Origin: Strongylocentrotus droebachiensis
Taxonomy: Eukaryota; Echinodermata; Echinoidea; Camarodonta; Strongylocentrotidae
DNA length: 64,000 nucleotides
Assembly: GCA_035222895.1 (NCBI GenBank)
Contig: JAVYIG010001044.1
Coordinates: forward strand, 248,001 to 312,000
Reading direction: 5' to 3'
The notes beneath the pieces were generated by a model, which made no database searches, was not told where the DNA came from, and saw only the letters and a list, made by a program, of their open reading frames with translations. Positions within the stretch are counted from its first letter, which is position 1. Every line of letters starts with the position of its first letter. This document shows positions 11,598-23,767 of the stretch, piece by piece. A program made the translations under genes and the position numbers.

Positions 11598-12775
11598 TAA
11601 TACAGGTCAGGGCCCCGTCTTATAAAGAGTTGCGATGGATACGAATCAATCGAAAGTCCTCTAATCAAACACAAGTGTGAAGTCCTTTATCTATAATAGG
11701 GACTTTTAGAATGAGTGAACGAGAACACGCCGAACGCCGACTGATCATGCGTGTCAACGTACTTAACTGCCCATGTTGGCTACAATTAGAAATCTTTTAG
11801 ATTGCACTCGACGATATGCATGCTGGAAGTAACACAATAAACATCACGGACAAAGAAAGAGGACATTCCTCATTCTACCCTCAACAAAAGAACATCCCTT
11901 CACTGCTAATATGTAAATATGTGTAGAACAGGTGCATGTGACACCTGTTCTACACATTTCAGCATGTAAAGGCGCTTTATAAATGTCAATATGTATGTAT
12001 GTATTGCACGTACTAGATTTAGGAAAATCAAGGTTGACGCATTCTCGATCGCCGACTGAGACCACGTGACGCAGGCGCAGTGCCTTAAAATGACGTCACA
12101 CGTTGCAGTCAAAGCTCTTGACGTGCATTTCTAAAAGTCCCTAGTAATACAGGTCAGGGCCCCTTCTTATAAAGAGTTGCGATGGATACGAATCAATCGA
12201 AAGACCTCTAATCAAACGCAAGTGTGAAGTCCTTTATCTATAATAGGGACTTTTAGAATGAGTGAACGAGAACACGACGAACGCCGACTGATCATGCGTG
12301 TCAACGTACTTAACTGCCCATGTTGGCTACAATTAGAAATCTTTTAGATTGCACTCGACGATATGCATGCAGGAAGTAACACAATAAACATCACGGACAA
12401 AGAAAGAGGACATTCCTCATTCTACCCTCAACAAAAGAACATCCCTTCACTGCTAATATGTAAATATGTGTAGAACAGGTGCATGTGACACCTGTTCTAC
12501 ACATTTCAGCATGTAAAGGCGCTTTATAAATGTCAATATGTATGTATGTATTGCACGTACTAGATTTAGGAAAATCAAGGTTGACGCATTCTCGATCGCC
12601 GACTGAGACCACGTGACGCAGGCGCAGTGCCTTAAAATGACGTCACACGTTGCAGTCAAAGCTCTTGACGTGCATTTCTGAGGGCCCCGTCTTATAAAGA
12701 GTTGCGATGGATACGAATCAATCGAAAGTCCTCTAATCAAACGCAAGTGTGAAGTCCTTTATCTATAATGTAAAA
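11598..12775 (+). repeat. Tandem duplication, 547-bp unit, two and a fraction copies
   Basis: The unit starting near 11598 is repeated from 12145 with very few substitutions. A third partial copy begins near 12682 with the same GGCCCCGTCTTATAAAG entry sequence. Each unit contains an inverted-repeat element and an inner palindrome, TGTAGAACAGGTG against CACCTGTTCTACA. High identity implies a recent unequal exchange or tandem event. Confidence 0.9.
11698..12142. mobile_element. Inverted-repeat element, AGGGACTTTTAGA ends
   Basis: It begins AGGGACTTTTAGAA and ends TTCTAAAAGTCCCT, and holds a foldback core at 11895-11970. The second copy starts at 12245, but its right end is broken at 12678, where the next tandem copy starts. 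The same terminal sequence bounds the 101-bp element at 13737, so both belong to one family. It has no coding capacity. Confidence 0.75.
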
Positions 12776-13736
12776 TGACCGTGACCGCAACTATTTATAA
12801 CAGGGACTTTGTAGAATAGTTTTAGATGTAACCTTCAATATGACAAATTCTCAAGGAACATCAATTCTGACAAGTCAATTTTTCACATACTTCAATAAAT
12901 TACAGAAATTGGTAATGGACTAAAAAATGTAGTTAAATGTTGATATATCTATGTGTGTGTGTGTGTGTGTGTTTATATACAAAAGGTTATTATCTTTTCT
13001 TCAAGGTAATAAGCTCGATTATTTTCTTGTGAACTATTTCAAGATTCAAGATTTATTATATCCTTTAGTTGCAACCTTAAAGCTGAGTTGTTACTGAATT
13101 TACTTTTTTTTTGTTTACATTTCGAAGTTGAAAACCGAGGGAACATAACTGCAGATCCAAGTAAACTGCAATGACGGAAACAGTTGTACAAGCATTGGAA
13201 ATTTAAGATGACAATATCAATTGATCTAGGAATGTGAAACCATGGCAATTTAATTAAAATTAAAACCAGTTGAGAGTAATTTAGGAATTTAAAATCAATG
13301 AATTTTTGAATTTTCAATAAAAAGACAATTTCAATCATGACTGCAAATTATTTTCAATCTTGAAATATGTGTATATTGTGAATAATGATTTTTTTTTGCG
13401 CTATTTCAACTACATAATAATTGCACATTGCCTTTGGAAACCTTATCAAACTTTGTCATTATCACTTGATACAGACGTAAAATACGTCGAAAATTCTTAA
13501 CCTAATAAAAACTGTTGGAATTGAAGCATAAAACTGCCTTTCTTCATCATTTTGGGGCGTCATATTATGCCAGCATGGAATTTAATATCGCAGATAAATC
13601 AATGTGTGTATATCTATAAATACGAGGGTGCATAGCTTTAAAAATGTCGCCGGCGTCTCTAGAAGTAGGGATGACACACACACGCACCCACACCAGTGAC
13701 CACACACACATCGACCACTCACCTCGGCTGAAATAA

Positions 13737-13838
13737 TAGGGACTTTTAGATTTGCGTGACGTCCATTCAAGGCAGTGCATTAAAAGGACGTCGATCGTAG
13801 CAATCCACGTTGTCATCGTGCAAATCTAAAAGTCCCTA
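13737..13838. mobile_element. 102-bp MITE, TAGGGACTTTTAGA ends
   Basis: Its perfect inverted termini are TAGGGACTTTTAGATTTGC and its complement. The interior is short and holds a second pair of GACGT-containing inverted words. The flanks (AATAA left, ATAAC right) allow a short A/T-rich target duplication. It is a minimal relative of the longer element at 11698. Confidence 0.8.
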
Positions 13839-13839
13839 A

Positions 13840-14669
13840 TAACACTGCAACTAAGAATCTGGAGGAAACCTGCTGAAAGGGGAAGTCCACCATGATATTA
13901 GAGACAAAGTTGAGTTCTGGTCATGCGATTGCATTGTGAAAGAAAAGGTGTGGAATGGATCAAAAAAAGTTGCTCATGTAGCATGTATTGGTGTGTACTG
14001 CAAGGTTCTGGAATTATAATAAATTTGGCCCAGTCTCGGTAAATTAACAAGCACTGTACACAGAAAGATGTATATGTGACTACACAAATGGTGTCGGGCC
14101 TACTTACATTGACTTCATTATCCCTCTATGCTCATTACTCAGCCAGTATACATTTTCTACCATATTTGTTTGGCAAATGACATTCATTTATAATCTTGAA
14201 CATTCAGTGTAAGTTTCGTTTGATTCTGCGAGAATGTATTTTCTTTTTTTACCAGAACTCAAGTTTATCTTTAAGTTGGTTTGAATAGAAGCAGTTCATG
14301 ATAGAAACAAGTCAGTGAAAGTTTGAGCAAAAACCGATTACAATTTATAAAGTCAAGCATTTTTTAAGGTGCGATCAATCAAAACACAAATTGGCAACTC
14401 TGTAACACATCTTGCGAGGTTCCCTCTCATTTGCACTGTACTAAAACACTTTATAAAAATATTTTAATCATATGTAATATAGAAAATGATATTAAGAAAA
14501 TACTAATTCATACATTCACCCTATACAAATAATCATTTCAAATATGTTTTTAAACAACCTCTGTATGAAAAAAAATCTATTCCGTTATAAATAACTAAGA
14601 CCATGAAAGTTTATGACGTTTTCTGTCATACATCAGAGCGAATTAGAGAAGATACGTCAGAGTGTAGGT
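13840..14669. other. Intergenic AT-rich DNA
   Basis: No gene or clear repeat was recognised between the two MITEs. Confidence 0.4.
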
Positions 14670-14962
14670 CAGGCGCGGATCCAGGATTTCTTAGGGGGGG
14701 GGGGCCCAAATTTGAAATCAATTCGAAATTTATTGTGCTGAAATTGAAAATCGTGCCGGCCAATAATTCGCTCAGTAAGGGGAGGGGGGGGGGGATAGTG
14801 AGCACTATTTTTTGTTGTTGAAAAAACGCACCCCTCCCCCCCCCCCTTCAGCGGCAGGGAGCCCATCTAAAAAAAAAGGTAAAATTAACGTGTTTTAATA
14901 CGATTTTTTCCTCGGGGGTGGAGCCCGGGCCCCCTGGCCCCCACCTCCGGGGTCCGCCCCTG
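14670..14962. mobile_element. hAT-type MITE, 293 bp
   Basis: The left end is CAGGCGCGGATCCAGG and the right end is the complement of CAGGGGCGGACCCCGG. The 8-bp flanks are GTGTAGGT and GTGTAGCT, a target duplication with one mismatch. Eight-base duplications and CAG...CTG ends are typical of the hAT superfamily. The interior is rich in G and C homopolymers and has no transposase. Confidence 0.85.
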
Positions 14963-15879
14963 GTGTAGCTATGTCTCTGAGTAAACTACGATGAAAGCTA
15001 AAATAGAAAGACTTTGAACCTATTTGGTTACAATTCATTTTCCGTATGTTTTATGTTTATGAAATCAGCAACAGGAAGTCACAACCGGTTTGCGCTGAAA
15101 CCAACTTGAATACGCAAAGGAGTAGGCTCTCATGGGGAATTCCACTTAACCCAATAACAAATGGTGTCAATCACCAGGATAAGCATTACCTTTCATAACC
15201 AAGATGACTTATGTAATGCATTTTTCCAACCACCCCCCCCCCCCCCCATACGGTAAATGCATTATCTTTAACAGGTCCATGACCCAAATTATTGAAAAAT
15301 ATTTAAACTTAATTCTAGAACATCTTGAAGCTTGGATGATCAGTGATAAATTAATAGTTATGATAAAACTGTATGTTACTCAAAACAAAATCAATGCTTT
15401 AAATATGTCTAGTTTTACATGTAAAAGTAATGACCATCTCCTAACATAAGATAAGAGCTTAAGATACATAAAGTGTTGCTATTGATGAAAAAAAACCTTA
15501 AAGGGAAAGTCCACTCCGATAGTAACTTACTTTCAATAGGAGCAGAAAAATCAGACATACTAATTAAAAAAATATTTTGAGCAAAATCGGATAAATAATA
15601 TGAAAGTTATGAATTTGTATTGACATGAAAACTTGAAAATCATAAGACAATTGGCAACTCACTCATGAGTTTGTGACGTCATTGCCTCACTATCCACTAA
15701 TCATTTTCTTTATATTGATAATATAAGTTTTCCATTCCCACCTAATTTGTTTCATTCCTCACACCAGCATCCAAGCTTTATTGATAGTAATATGTTTTTT
15801 CGAGGATGTACTAATAAAGAGTAATTTTTTCTTGTTAAATCAGGAGACAAAAGTTAATTTTGATAAACTATTTACTATA

Positions 15880-16190
15880 AACTGGTTACCTGTCCGCGCT
15901 ATATAATTGAGTTCAAGATCCTTGTTTTAACCTTTAAGTGCCTGAAAGGATTAGCTCCTACTTATTTAACGTAATTACCTAACCTATATGTTCCAAACAG
16001 GACCCTCAGATCTTCCCAAAAGTCTCCCCTTACCATTCCACAAATAAATACTAAATGCTACGAGTCTCGCTCTTTTCAGGTTGCATCGGCCGGACTTTGG
16101 AATAAATAACCGGAAATTCTATAAAAAAACTGTGATACTGTTGACAAGTTTTAGGCGCGTCTTAAAACATTTCTTTTCGAAAATACTTTC
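15880..16190 (+). pseudogene. LINE reverse transcriptase C-terminal relic
   Basis: Broken frames spell the conserved tail of LINE ORF2. NWLPV at 15880 is followed, after a frameshift, by EFKILVLTFKCLKGLAPTYL (15910-15968), then PNRTLRSS, SRSFQVASAGLWN (16067-16107) and LKTFLF-like residues. These are the familiar LHWLPV, KxLxGLAPxYL, SRxFxxAAPxLWN and FKxxLKTxLF blocks. At least three frameshifts or stops separate them, so the copy is dead. The catalytic RT domain is absent, as usual for 5'-truncated insertions. Confidence 0.8.
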
Positions 16191-16754
16191 GAATGTTAAC
16201 GAGAGGAAGTATGTTGAGCATATCTCACTCTTCTTATGTTACTCTATACACATTTCCTTCTTACCCTTTCTTACAGCGCATAGAGACATGTTGTGATTTT
16301 AATTGTCCATTTGAATATTGAGCCCAAGACAGCTTCGAAAAACAATTTCATTAAAATCAAGATTAATCATATACAGTATATAAGGTATATAAACATACAG
16401 AAGGTAATGTTAACCTGGTTTACTTGAAAATGTTTCTACCCCATGTATAACTCTCTGTGATTCAAATTTCCATCATCATATTTAAGAAATACAATATTTT
16501 GTAATAACTGAAACGTGGCGAATAATTTTATTCCGGGTATGGGGTTTCTAACAACTACTAAACAGTCACTGAAACTCTCGGAGTAATATATATTGAAAAT
16601 AATGTTAGTATTAAGTATGTAAACAAATACCTTGGTGAGAAAAAGAGATGCATTACCTTCTCACTGGTTTATGCGATCAATTGAACAAGCCAATATTCCA
16701 TTGAGACAAATTAGGCCTGCAATGTGAGGAATTCCATCTTTTTCTTCTGATGGC

Positions 16755-18402
16755 TTATACAATAAATCTCTTCTCGTAAAACAAAAGCTTGTCTCCGTTA
16801 CACGCTACAAGATGACCAGATGGAGTTACGAGGCATGGGTTAGCCAAGTAGCATCTGTCTGATTTCTCGTACTCAACGATCCTCCTTGCCTGTATGATGC
16901 CATCACTTGACACCTGATCAACTGCGTAGATATTACGCTCTTTATCCCAGTATGTGTTGTAGAGTGTGTCTGTCAGTTTGTCAACACGACACTGTAACGC
17001 ACACCACTCATCACGTTGTATGACAACCTTCTTTTCTCCTGATCGTGAGATGAGAGTGAATTCCTTATCACCTGTCTTCACAACGATATGACCTGATGAC
17101 AAGGCTTGTATCCCACCCATTACCACCTTGCCCTGCATCGTAATATTGTTTACTATCATACCATCATTAGGGTCAATGACGTAGATATTAGACCGAATGT
17201 ACTGTCCCATCCCTATCAACTTCAACGTACACAGCAGTAGAGTTATTCCTCGGTATGGTGATGTCTCTAATCACCTTCCATTGTCTGTCATAGAGAGTGA
17301 TGCATCCATCCAATCTGCAAACCGTGGAGTCTCGTCCCCCCTTACCACATACTATTACGTTGCTGTCTATGGGGGCGCATGATGAAATGCTCACCTTACG
17401 ATCTCCTACCAGGGATACTTTTTGTGTGTGTTCAGTGCTGATATTGTTAACGTACGTGACATTGGTATCTACGTCCCGCAGACATATCTCATCTTTACTG
17501 GTCAAACCACACACCCACGGCTTATTAACAATCGTTGGAATGTGTGTTGACTTGACAAGCTCCCATTTACCGATATAGCCATCAATTCTCGCGTAGTGTT
17601 CTCCACCTACTTCACCCTCGAGAAACTTCACTTTCTGAACTTGACGCTGTATATGGTCAAGACAGTCGCTAACATATTGATGAACAATCAAACTTACATT
17701 GTTATCTAGGATTGCAAGTACTTGAGGAGCGTCTCTCACTAATGTTTTGTCATCTTGTTTGATTCGTTTGATCCTGGAATCAATATCATTCATAGTGTTG
17801 ATTGCATGCTGATTCTTACTTATAAGGTCTGTTATCTTTTCAGCAATCACTTTGCTGATTGCCTTTGTCTTTGATTCGACCTTTGTTTGGCTTTCTTTGA
17901 TGAATAATTGCCGCTGTTTTGCTTCTTCGTTACATGATTTGATCCGTTTTTCTCTCTTGATGTTGATCTTTAGTATGTCTTCATCCGCCTCCTCGTTTAT
18001 CAAACAAATTTTATCCCGTTTCTGGTCTCTCACGCTCTTCATTTTACTCTCGAACGTAGCGTTAGCCGCACCATCGATTGACTGAAGATGGTTTCTTGCA
18101 TCAGCTGTACAAGTTTGTATTTTAGAGTCAAGATCTTTTAAGTGTGGATTCGATTCCTCTATTTCAAGCCGTTTGTCATCCAGCTTCGTGACCAGCTCTA
18201 ATATGACATCTCCAATATTGTCAAGGTTACATGGTTTCTGGTGATCTTTGATAGCACATCTATCACAGACGGGTAATCCATGTTCTTTACAGTAAAAAGC
18301 GATTGGCACACCGTGTATGTCACATGACCATGTCATATCATGGCCTTTTCTAGCGCGTATCTTGACCTTGTCATCTCTCTCTGCTGGGAACTCGGACGCC
18401 AT
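16755..18402 (-). CDS. B-box/coiled-coil protein with C-terminal repeat domain, one frameshift
   Basis: The likely start is the ATG at 18402 (MASEF...), although the frame is open to 18444. After about 25 residues comes a B-box zinc finger with the ordered ligands C-H-C-H-C-C-H (CDIHG, FYCKEHG, PVCDRC, KDH, about residues 27-58). There is no RING in front. Residues of roughly 70-250 are Lys/Glu-rich and look like a coiled coil. The C-terminal 350 residues alternate short hydrophobic strands with turns, as in NHL-like propellers of TRIM-type proteins. One surplus base near 17188-17191 ends the first frame in TAA. The second frame (17225-16755) continues the propeller at once. This is either an assembly error or a young pseudogene. 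Role unknown; related proteins act as ubiquitin-linked or innate-immune scaffolds. Confidence 0.75.
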
Positions 18403-18864
18403 GATTAGGTGCAAGTTGTAGCAAGTAACCTGCATCGTTAACAATAATACAAATTAAATTAGAGCTATGACTTTAGGAGAAGACATGATAGAGAAGCGGA
18501 TGGAGGGATGGAGGGAAAATAGGTGGGGAAGCAGAAACATAACCTAATACAATATTGAGCATTTCACACACAATTTATTTTACTTCAACTATTTTTTTAA
18601 ATATTGTTTTGTCTACTATTCTTATTGCTTGTCACTACATGACTGATATATTCATACTGAATCAGGCAAATATGAATAATGTCATGTCTTATACACTTTG
18701 ATCATTGCATTCGTATTGTAGTGCGTCCTTATTAAAATCGTCACGTATTTGAAATAAAACAATAAGAGAGAAAAGCATTACTTATCTAACGTCTTTTGTT
18801 TCTAAATTTATGTCATAATAATTACAAACAATATTTATAATCATGAATGAAAGATATTACTTAC

Positions 18865-18915
18865 TAACACTCTGCTGTATTATTCCGTTGCGATGATGAC
18901 TTCTCCACCATTAAA
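18865..18915 (-). other. Candidate 5' UTR exon of the B-box gene
   Basis: On the minus strand a strong donor, GTAAGTAA, starts at 18864. A plausible acceptor, CGATGCAG, lies just above the coding start near 18433. Spliced 5' UTRs are common in such genes. Inferred from splice signals only. Confidence 0.35.
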
Positions 18916-19262
18916 AAAAACGAATTGGTATTACAGTGTACAGTTTGAATGTATAACAATGAAAGGAAAGTGAAAGTGAAAGGAAAGGGGATTGTTTGTG
19001 AAATATCCGGCATTCACCAGCTATACAGTAGGCCTATATGATCTACTCATTGGAAAAATAGTCGACAGTTCAAAGTTCAAAGTGTTGTGTTTATTATGTA
19101 CGGTGGTTAGTGAATAAAATCTTCAAGACAAGATGACATAAAGCGCTCTTAGCCCAGCGAATGTCATGTTGGATTTCTCAAATCCATTGTCTTGATATAG
19201 TATTTTGTAAACGAGAAATTGTCTCTTTCTCTCCCCCCCCCCCCACCCCTTTCTCCTCCCCC

Positions 19263-19300
<38 letters not shown>

Positions 19301-21019
19301 ATCTCCCTCTCTCTCTCACACAAACATTTTTTCTCTCCGCGCCTCTTTATGTCTATGTCACCCTGTCTCTAAGTCTGTCGTTTATGCTATACAACTTGCT
19401 TCCTCCCACTTAAAACATAGACACGCCACAAAGGACAAATATTGAAGAAAACTAACACTAACTTTTATTCTTAACTCATCGAGCTGTTAGTAAATAAAGA
19501 CATAAACAAGCAATATTTAATTTACCAGTACGTACTTGCCAGATTTTACAAATGTACATCAATACAAAAATAGGTTTATGTATTCGTTATAGCTTTTTTG
19601 CTTCAAATACGTAAACATTAACCATTGTATTTTAATACTGTCCATGGCTAAACTGAAAGATAAAGTCATTTTATAGTTGACATTTATAACTGAATATACA
19701 GGTTTTATGTTTAGTATATATATATGTTATATGTTATTCTCATTATTAAAAAGCCCACTTAGTATACTATTTCACAAAATAAGCCAACTGAAAAGTGCAT
19801 AACAAACTCGACTTTTCCAATGGCTAGCATGATAAGCAGAAAATGAAAAGCAGAAAGAAAATGAATAGATAAACTTACAAGAGTTAACTGTATATGTACA
19901 GTGCCATTACGTATGTATGGGATTAGAAATGAGTAAAAATGAATTTACTCTCTGATTTTGGTAAACGTTCCTGAAATCTTCAAAATATTTCCGTGAATAA
20001 AGTTCCCTTGTTTTCCAATCTATTTGACTGAGTCATAACGCTACAATCACATCACGTGATAGTCATGGAGCCTGTCTCGACCTTGGAAAGTTATAGGGCT
20101 TCGATCCTCTCACTCCCTCTTAAAACCTCGAGCAAAAATTGTTATTTGGTAAAAAGGGATACCCTTTGACAGGACTTTGCATGGGAAACGGAAATCTGTT
20201 TTTTTTTTTTTTTTTGCATCAGGGATTTGTACTTATTAAGCGAAAATATAGGTGAGATAGCCATGAACAAGGCCAAGAAAAAATATGGGGCTATATGCAA
20301 TTATTTTCAAATGCACAATATTACCACTTGATTTTGATTTTAAAAATGCCCCCCCCCCCCCCCACCAAGACCTGAGTTTAGATAGGCACTGTTTGCATCG
20401 ATGATTTTCATGTGAAATGTAACTCTGATGGTAAGGGGAAAGGGAGTTGGTAGTGTAATTAGCTGTGTGCTTGTTAATGGTTGTGTGTGTATGGTTGTGT
20501 GGGTCTGTGTAAATGAAATGATATACAAAATAAACAAAAAGGTCTGTATTCTACTAAGTCGGTTAAACCAGACGCTGCATGTAAGATCATGATTTTTTTG
20601 TTATAGTCACTTAGTCCTCCAAACTTCCACTGTTAACCCGATTCGAACAAAAGTATAATCCCAACGTCATTTTTATATTTGGGTAGAATGGTCCACCGTG
20701 TTGTGTCGTTATTGTCGGTGTTGTTGTTTTTTACTATGGATTATGTGCAAATCAAAAAGTGAAAAAGGATAAACTGACCAAGTGTAATAATGTATGGGAA
20801 AGCACGTTTGTCGTTCGATCGTTCGTTCGCTTGTTTATTTTCAATTTCAGATAATACAACAAATAAATATATAAATACCATGTAATACATACAAAATAAA
20901 GACATCATGTTCTTATACAAAATATGTTTAAATATCTAAACAACTGTGACTTAATGAATTCATAAATGAGTTAGGTAATATGAGAATAAAATGATATAAA
21001 AAATACAAATAAAGTTTGG
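18916..21019. other. Intergenic, microsatellites
   Basis: It contains a C run plus CT tract (19233-19318), a T run (20199-20215) and a C run (20348-20363). Frames reading through the CT tract are low-complexity artefacts. Near 20830-20950 is an AT-rich segment resembling a LINE 3' tail. No gene seen. Confidence 0.5.
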
Positions 21020-23392
21020 CAGGCGCGGATCCAGGGGGGGGGGGCGAGCGGGCCTTGCCCCCCCCCCCCCCCCGCAAAAAAAAAAGAGAGAAGAAAGGAA
21101 AAGAAGGGAAAGGGAAAGAGGAGAGAAGGGAAAGAAAGAAGAGGAAGAAAAAAAGAAAAGGGGGAAGAAGGAGATCGGGGGGCCGAAAGGGCCTTGCCTC
21201 CCACGCCTCGACCTCACCAGTCCCTAAGGCGGGCCCCTGAATGCTTATCTGACCACAATTTATTGCCTAAAACCCCTGAGCTTGCGGGGTCGGACAAGGT
21301 ATCAAAATGTGTTTATCTGACCGCAGGCGGGTAGCCAGGGGGAGAGGGGGGGCGTAGGAAGAGGACGTAGGAAGAAAAAGGAGCAGACAAAGAACACCTT
21401 TGAAAAAAGGATTAAGAGTATAGAGAACGGTACAACGCATCGTCTTCTTTCTCTAATAATTTAATGAAACGTCAAAGCTTCGCTCAGGAGGGGAGGGGGG
21501 GGAACTGAATTCAGACAAGGATTAAGAATCGAGAACGGTACAGCGAATCGTCTTCTTTCTCTCATAACATTATGAAACTTAAAAAGCTTCCGCGCTTCGC
21601 GCGAGAAGGGGGGGTGGGGGACCTGAATTCGGACGAGGATTAAGAGTCGAGAACTGTACAACGAATCGTCTTCTTTCGAATGATTTATTGAAACGTGAAG
21701 CGCGAGAGTGGGGAACCTTAATTCAGACGAGGATTCAGAGGCGAGAACGGTAATACGAATCTTTAATGATTTAATAAAACGTAAAAGCTTCCGCGCTTCG
21801 CGCGGGATGGAGGGGAAACTATATTCCGACGAGGATTATTTTCGAGAACGGTATAACAAATCGTCTTCTTTCTCTAATGATTTAATGAAAATTAAAAATT
21901 TCCGCGCTTCGCGCGGCAGGGGGGAACCTGAATTCAGACGAGGATTAAGAGTCGAGAACTATACAGCCAATCGTCTTCTTTCTCTCATAACATTATGAAA
22001 CTTAAAAAGCTTCCGCGCTTCGCGCGAGAAGGGGCGGGGGACCTGAATTCGGATGAGGATTAAGAGTCGAGAACTGTACAACGAATCGTCTTCTTTCGAA
22101 TGATTTATTGAAACGTAAAAGCTTCCGCGCTTAGCGCGGGGGGGGGGGAACTGAATTCAGACGAGGATTAAAAGTCGAGAACTGTACAGCCAATCGTCTT
22201 CTTTCTCTCATAATCTTATGAAACTTAAAAGCTTCCGCGCTTCGCGCGGGAAGGGGGAGGGGACTTGAATTCGGACGAGGATTAAGACTCGAGAACTGTA
22301 CAACGAATCGTCTTCTTTCGAATGATTTAATGAAACGTAAAAACTTCCGCGCTTCGCGCGGGAGGGGGGGGGGGGTGGGGGGGACTGAATTCAGACGAGG
22401 ATTAAGAGTCGAGAACGGTACAACGAATCGTGTTCTTTCTCTTATGATTTAATGAAAGGTAAAAGCTTCCGCGCTTCGCGCGGGAGGGGGGGTGGGGGGG
22501 GGACTGAATTCAGACGAGGATTAAGAGTCGAGAACGGTACAACGAATCGTGTTCTTTCTCTAATGATTTAATGAAAGGTAAAAGCTTCCGCGCTTCGCGC
22601 GAGAGGGGGGGGGGGGACCTGAATTCAGACGAGGATTAAGAGTCGAGAGCTCTCCAAAGAATCGTAATAATTTAATATATCGTAACATTTTCTTGTGAAA
22701 CGTCAAAGCTTCCGCGCGAAGCGCGGTAGGGGGGGGGACCTGAATTCAGACGAGGATTCAGAGGCGAGAACGGTAATACAAATCTTTAATGATTTAATGT
22801 TACCTACCGCGCTTCGCGTGGAATGTAGGGGGAACTAAATTCCGACGAGGATTATTTTCGAGAACGGTATAACGAATCGTCTTCTTTCTCTAATGATTTG
22901 ATGAATCGTAAAAGCTCCCACTCTTCGCGCGTAAGGCGGAAAACTGATTTCAGACGAGGATTAGTGTCGAAAACGGTACAACTAATCGTCTTCTTTCTCT
23001 AATGATTAAAGGAAACTTAAAAAGCTTCCGCGCAAAGCGCGAGAGGGGGTACCTGAATTTCGACGAGGATTAAGAGTCGAGAACTCTCCAAAGAATCGTA
23101 ATAATTTAATAAATCGTAAAATTTTCCGCGCTTTGCGCGGGAGGGGAAAAACTATATCCAGACGAGAATTATTTTTGAGAACGGTACAACGAATCGTCTT
23201 TTTGTTCTCTTATAATTTAATGAAATGTCAAAACTTCCGCGTTCGCGGAGGAGGGAGGGGGAAACTTGCCCCTCCCGGCACCGACCCCCCCCCCCCGTAT
23301 TACGTCACTGTTGGTCACATTTACGTACCAATATTTGGCTCGCATAATTTCAAATTTGGGCCCCCCCCTAAGAAATCCTGGATCCGCGCCTG
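21020..23392. mobile_element. hAT-type element, 2.37 kb, containing a satellite array
   Basis: The left end CAGGCGCGGATCCAGG (21020) is matched by its complement ending at 23392. The flanking 8-mers AAGTTTGG (21012-21019 and 23393-23400) are identical, the signature of a hAT insertion. The interior starts with G and C homopolymers and an AG-rich stretch to about 21230. Most of the rest is a tandem array. There is no transposase frame, so it is non-autonomous and far longer than the related 293-bp element at 14670. Confidence 0.88.
21400..23250 (+). repeat. Satellite array, about 17 units of 90-122 bp
   Basis: Each unit carries GACGAGGATTAAGAGTCGAG, then AACGAATCGTCTTCTTTC, then TTAATGAAACGTAAAAGC, then the palindromic CCGCGCTTCGCGCGG and a G run. 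Unit starts (the GAGGATT word or a variant) fall near 21408, 21515, 21635, 21727, 21828, 21938, 22052, 22161, 22274, 22396, 22514, 22627, 22748, 22838, 22953, 23063 and 23161. Unit-length differences come mostly from the G runs and two shorter variants. No coding potential. Confidence 0.9.
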
Positions 23393-23767
23393 AAGTTTGG
23401 CAACATTTTTATAATGCTTTCCAGCAAAAGAAATACACAACCCCCTGAATAGTAAGGTATATTTATAATAATGAGTCATACCAATATTGATGAAATTTGA
23501 TCGGTTAAAAAATAAATAAAGGATTGGGACATAACGTCTGTTTTTAAAATTTCTTGAACATTCTCAATTAATTTCGTTTTGTATGATGTCTGAGAGAGAA
23601 AGTGTTTTAATTATCAGGTTAAGTTATTTCAGACGCCTGAACAAACGAACAGAAATAGTTTTATAACATGATAAGGTTTTACGGTAAAACGTAACAAAAT
23701 AAAATGACATATTTATTTGAATGTATTTACTTATGAATGGGGTAAGTACTTAAAGTAGATATTCATT

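Noticed and set aside
11844..12612. Two identical 73-codon frames on the minus strand
   Set aside because: Identity is explained by the 547-bp tandem duplication of a palindromic repeat. The frames cross foldback arms and show no domain.
21400..23250. CRISPR-like array
   Set aside because: Repeats are about 113 bp, directly abutting with no unique spacers, and lie within a eukaryotic hAT element.
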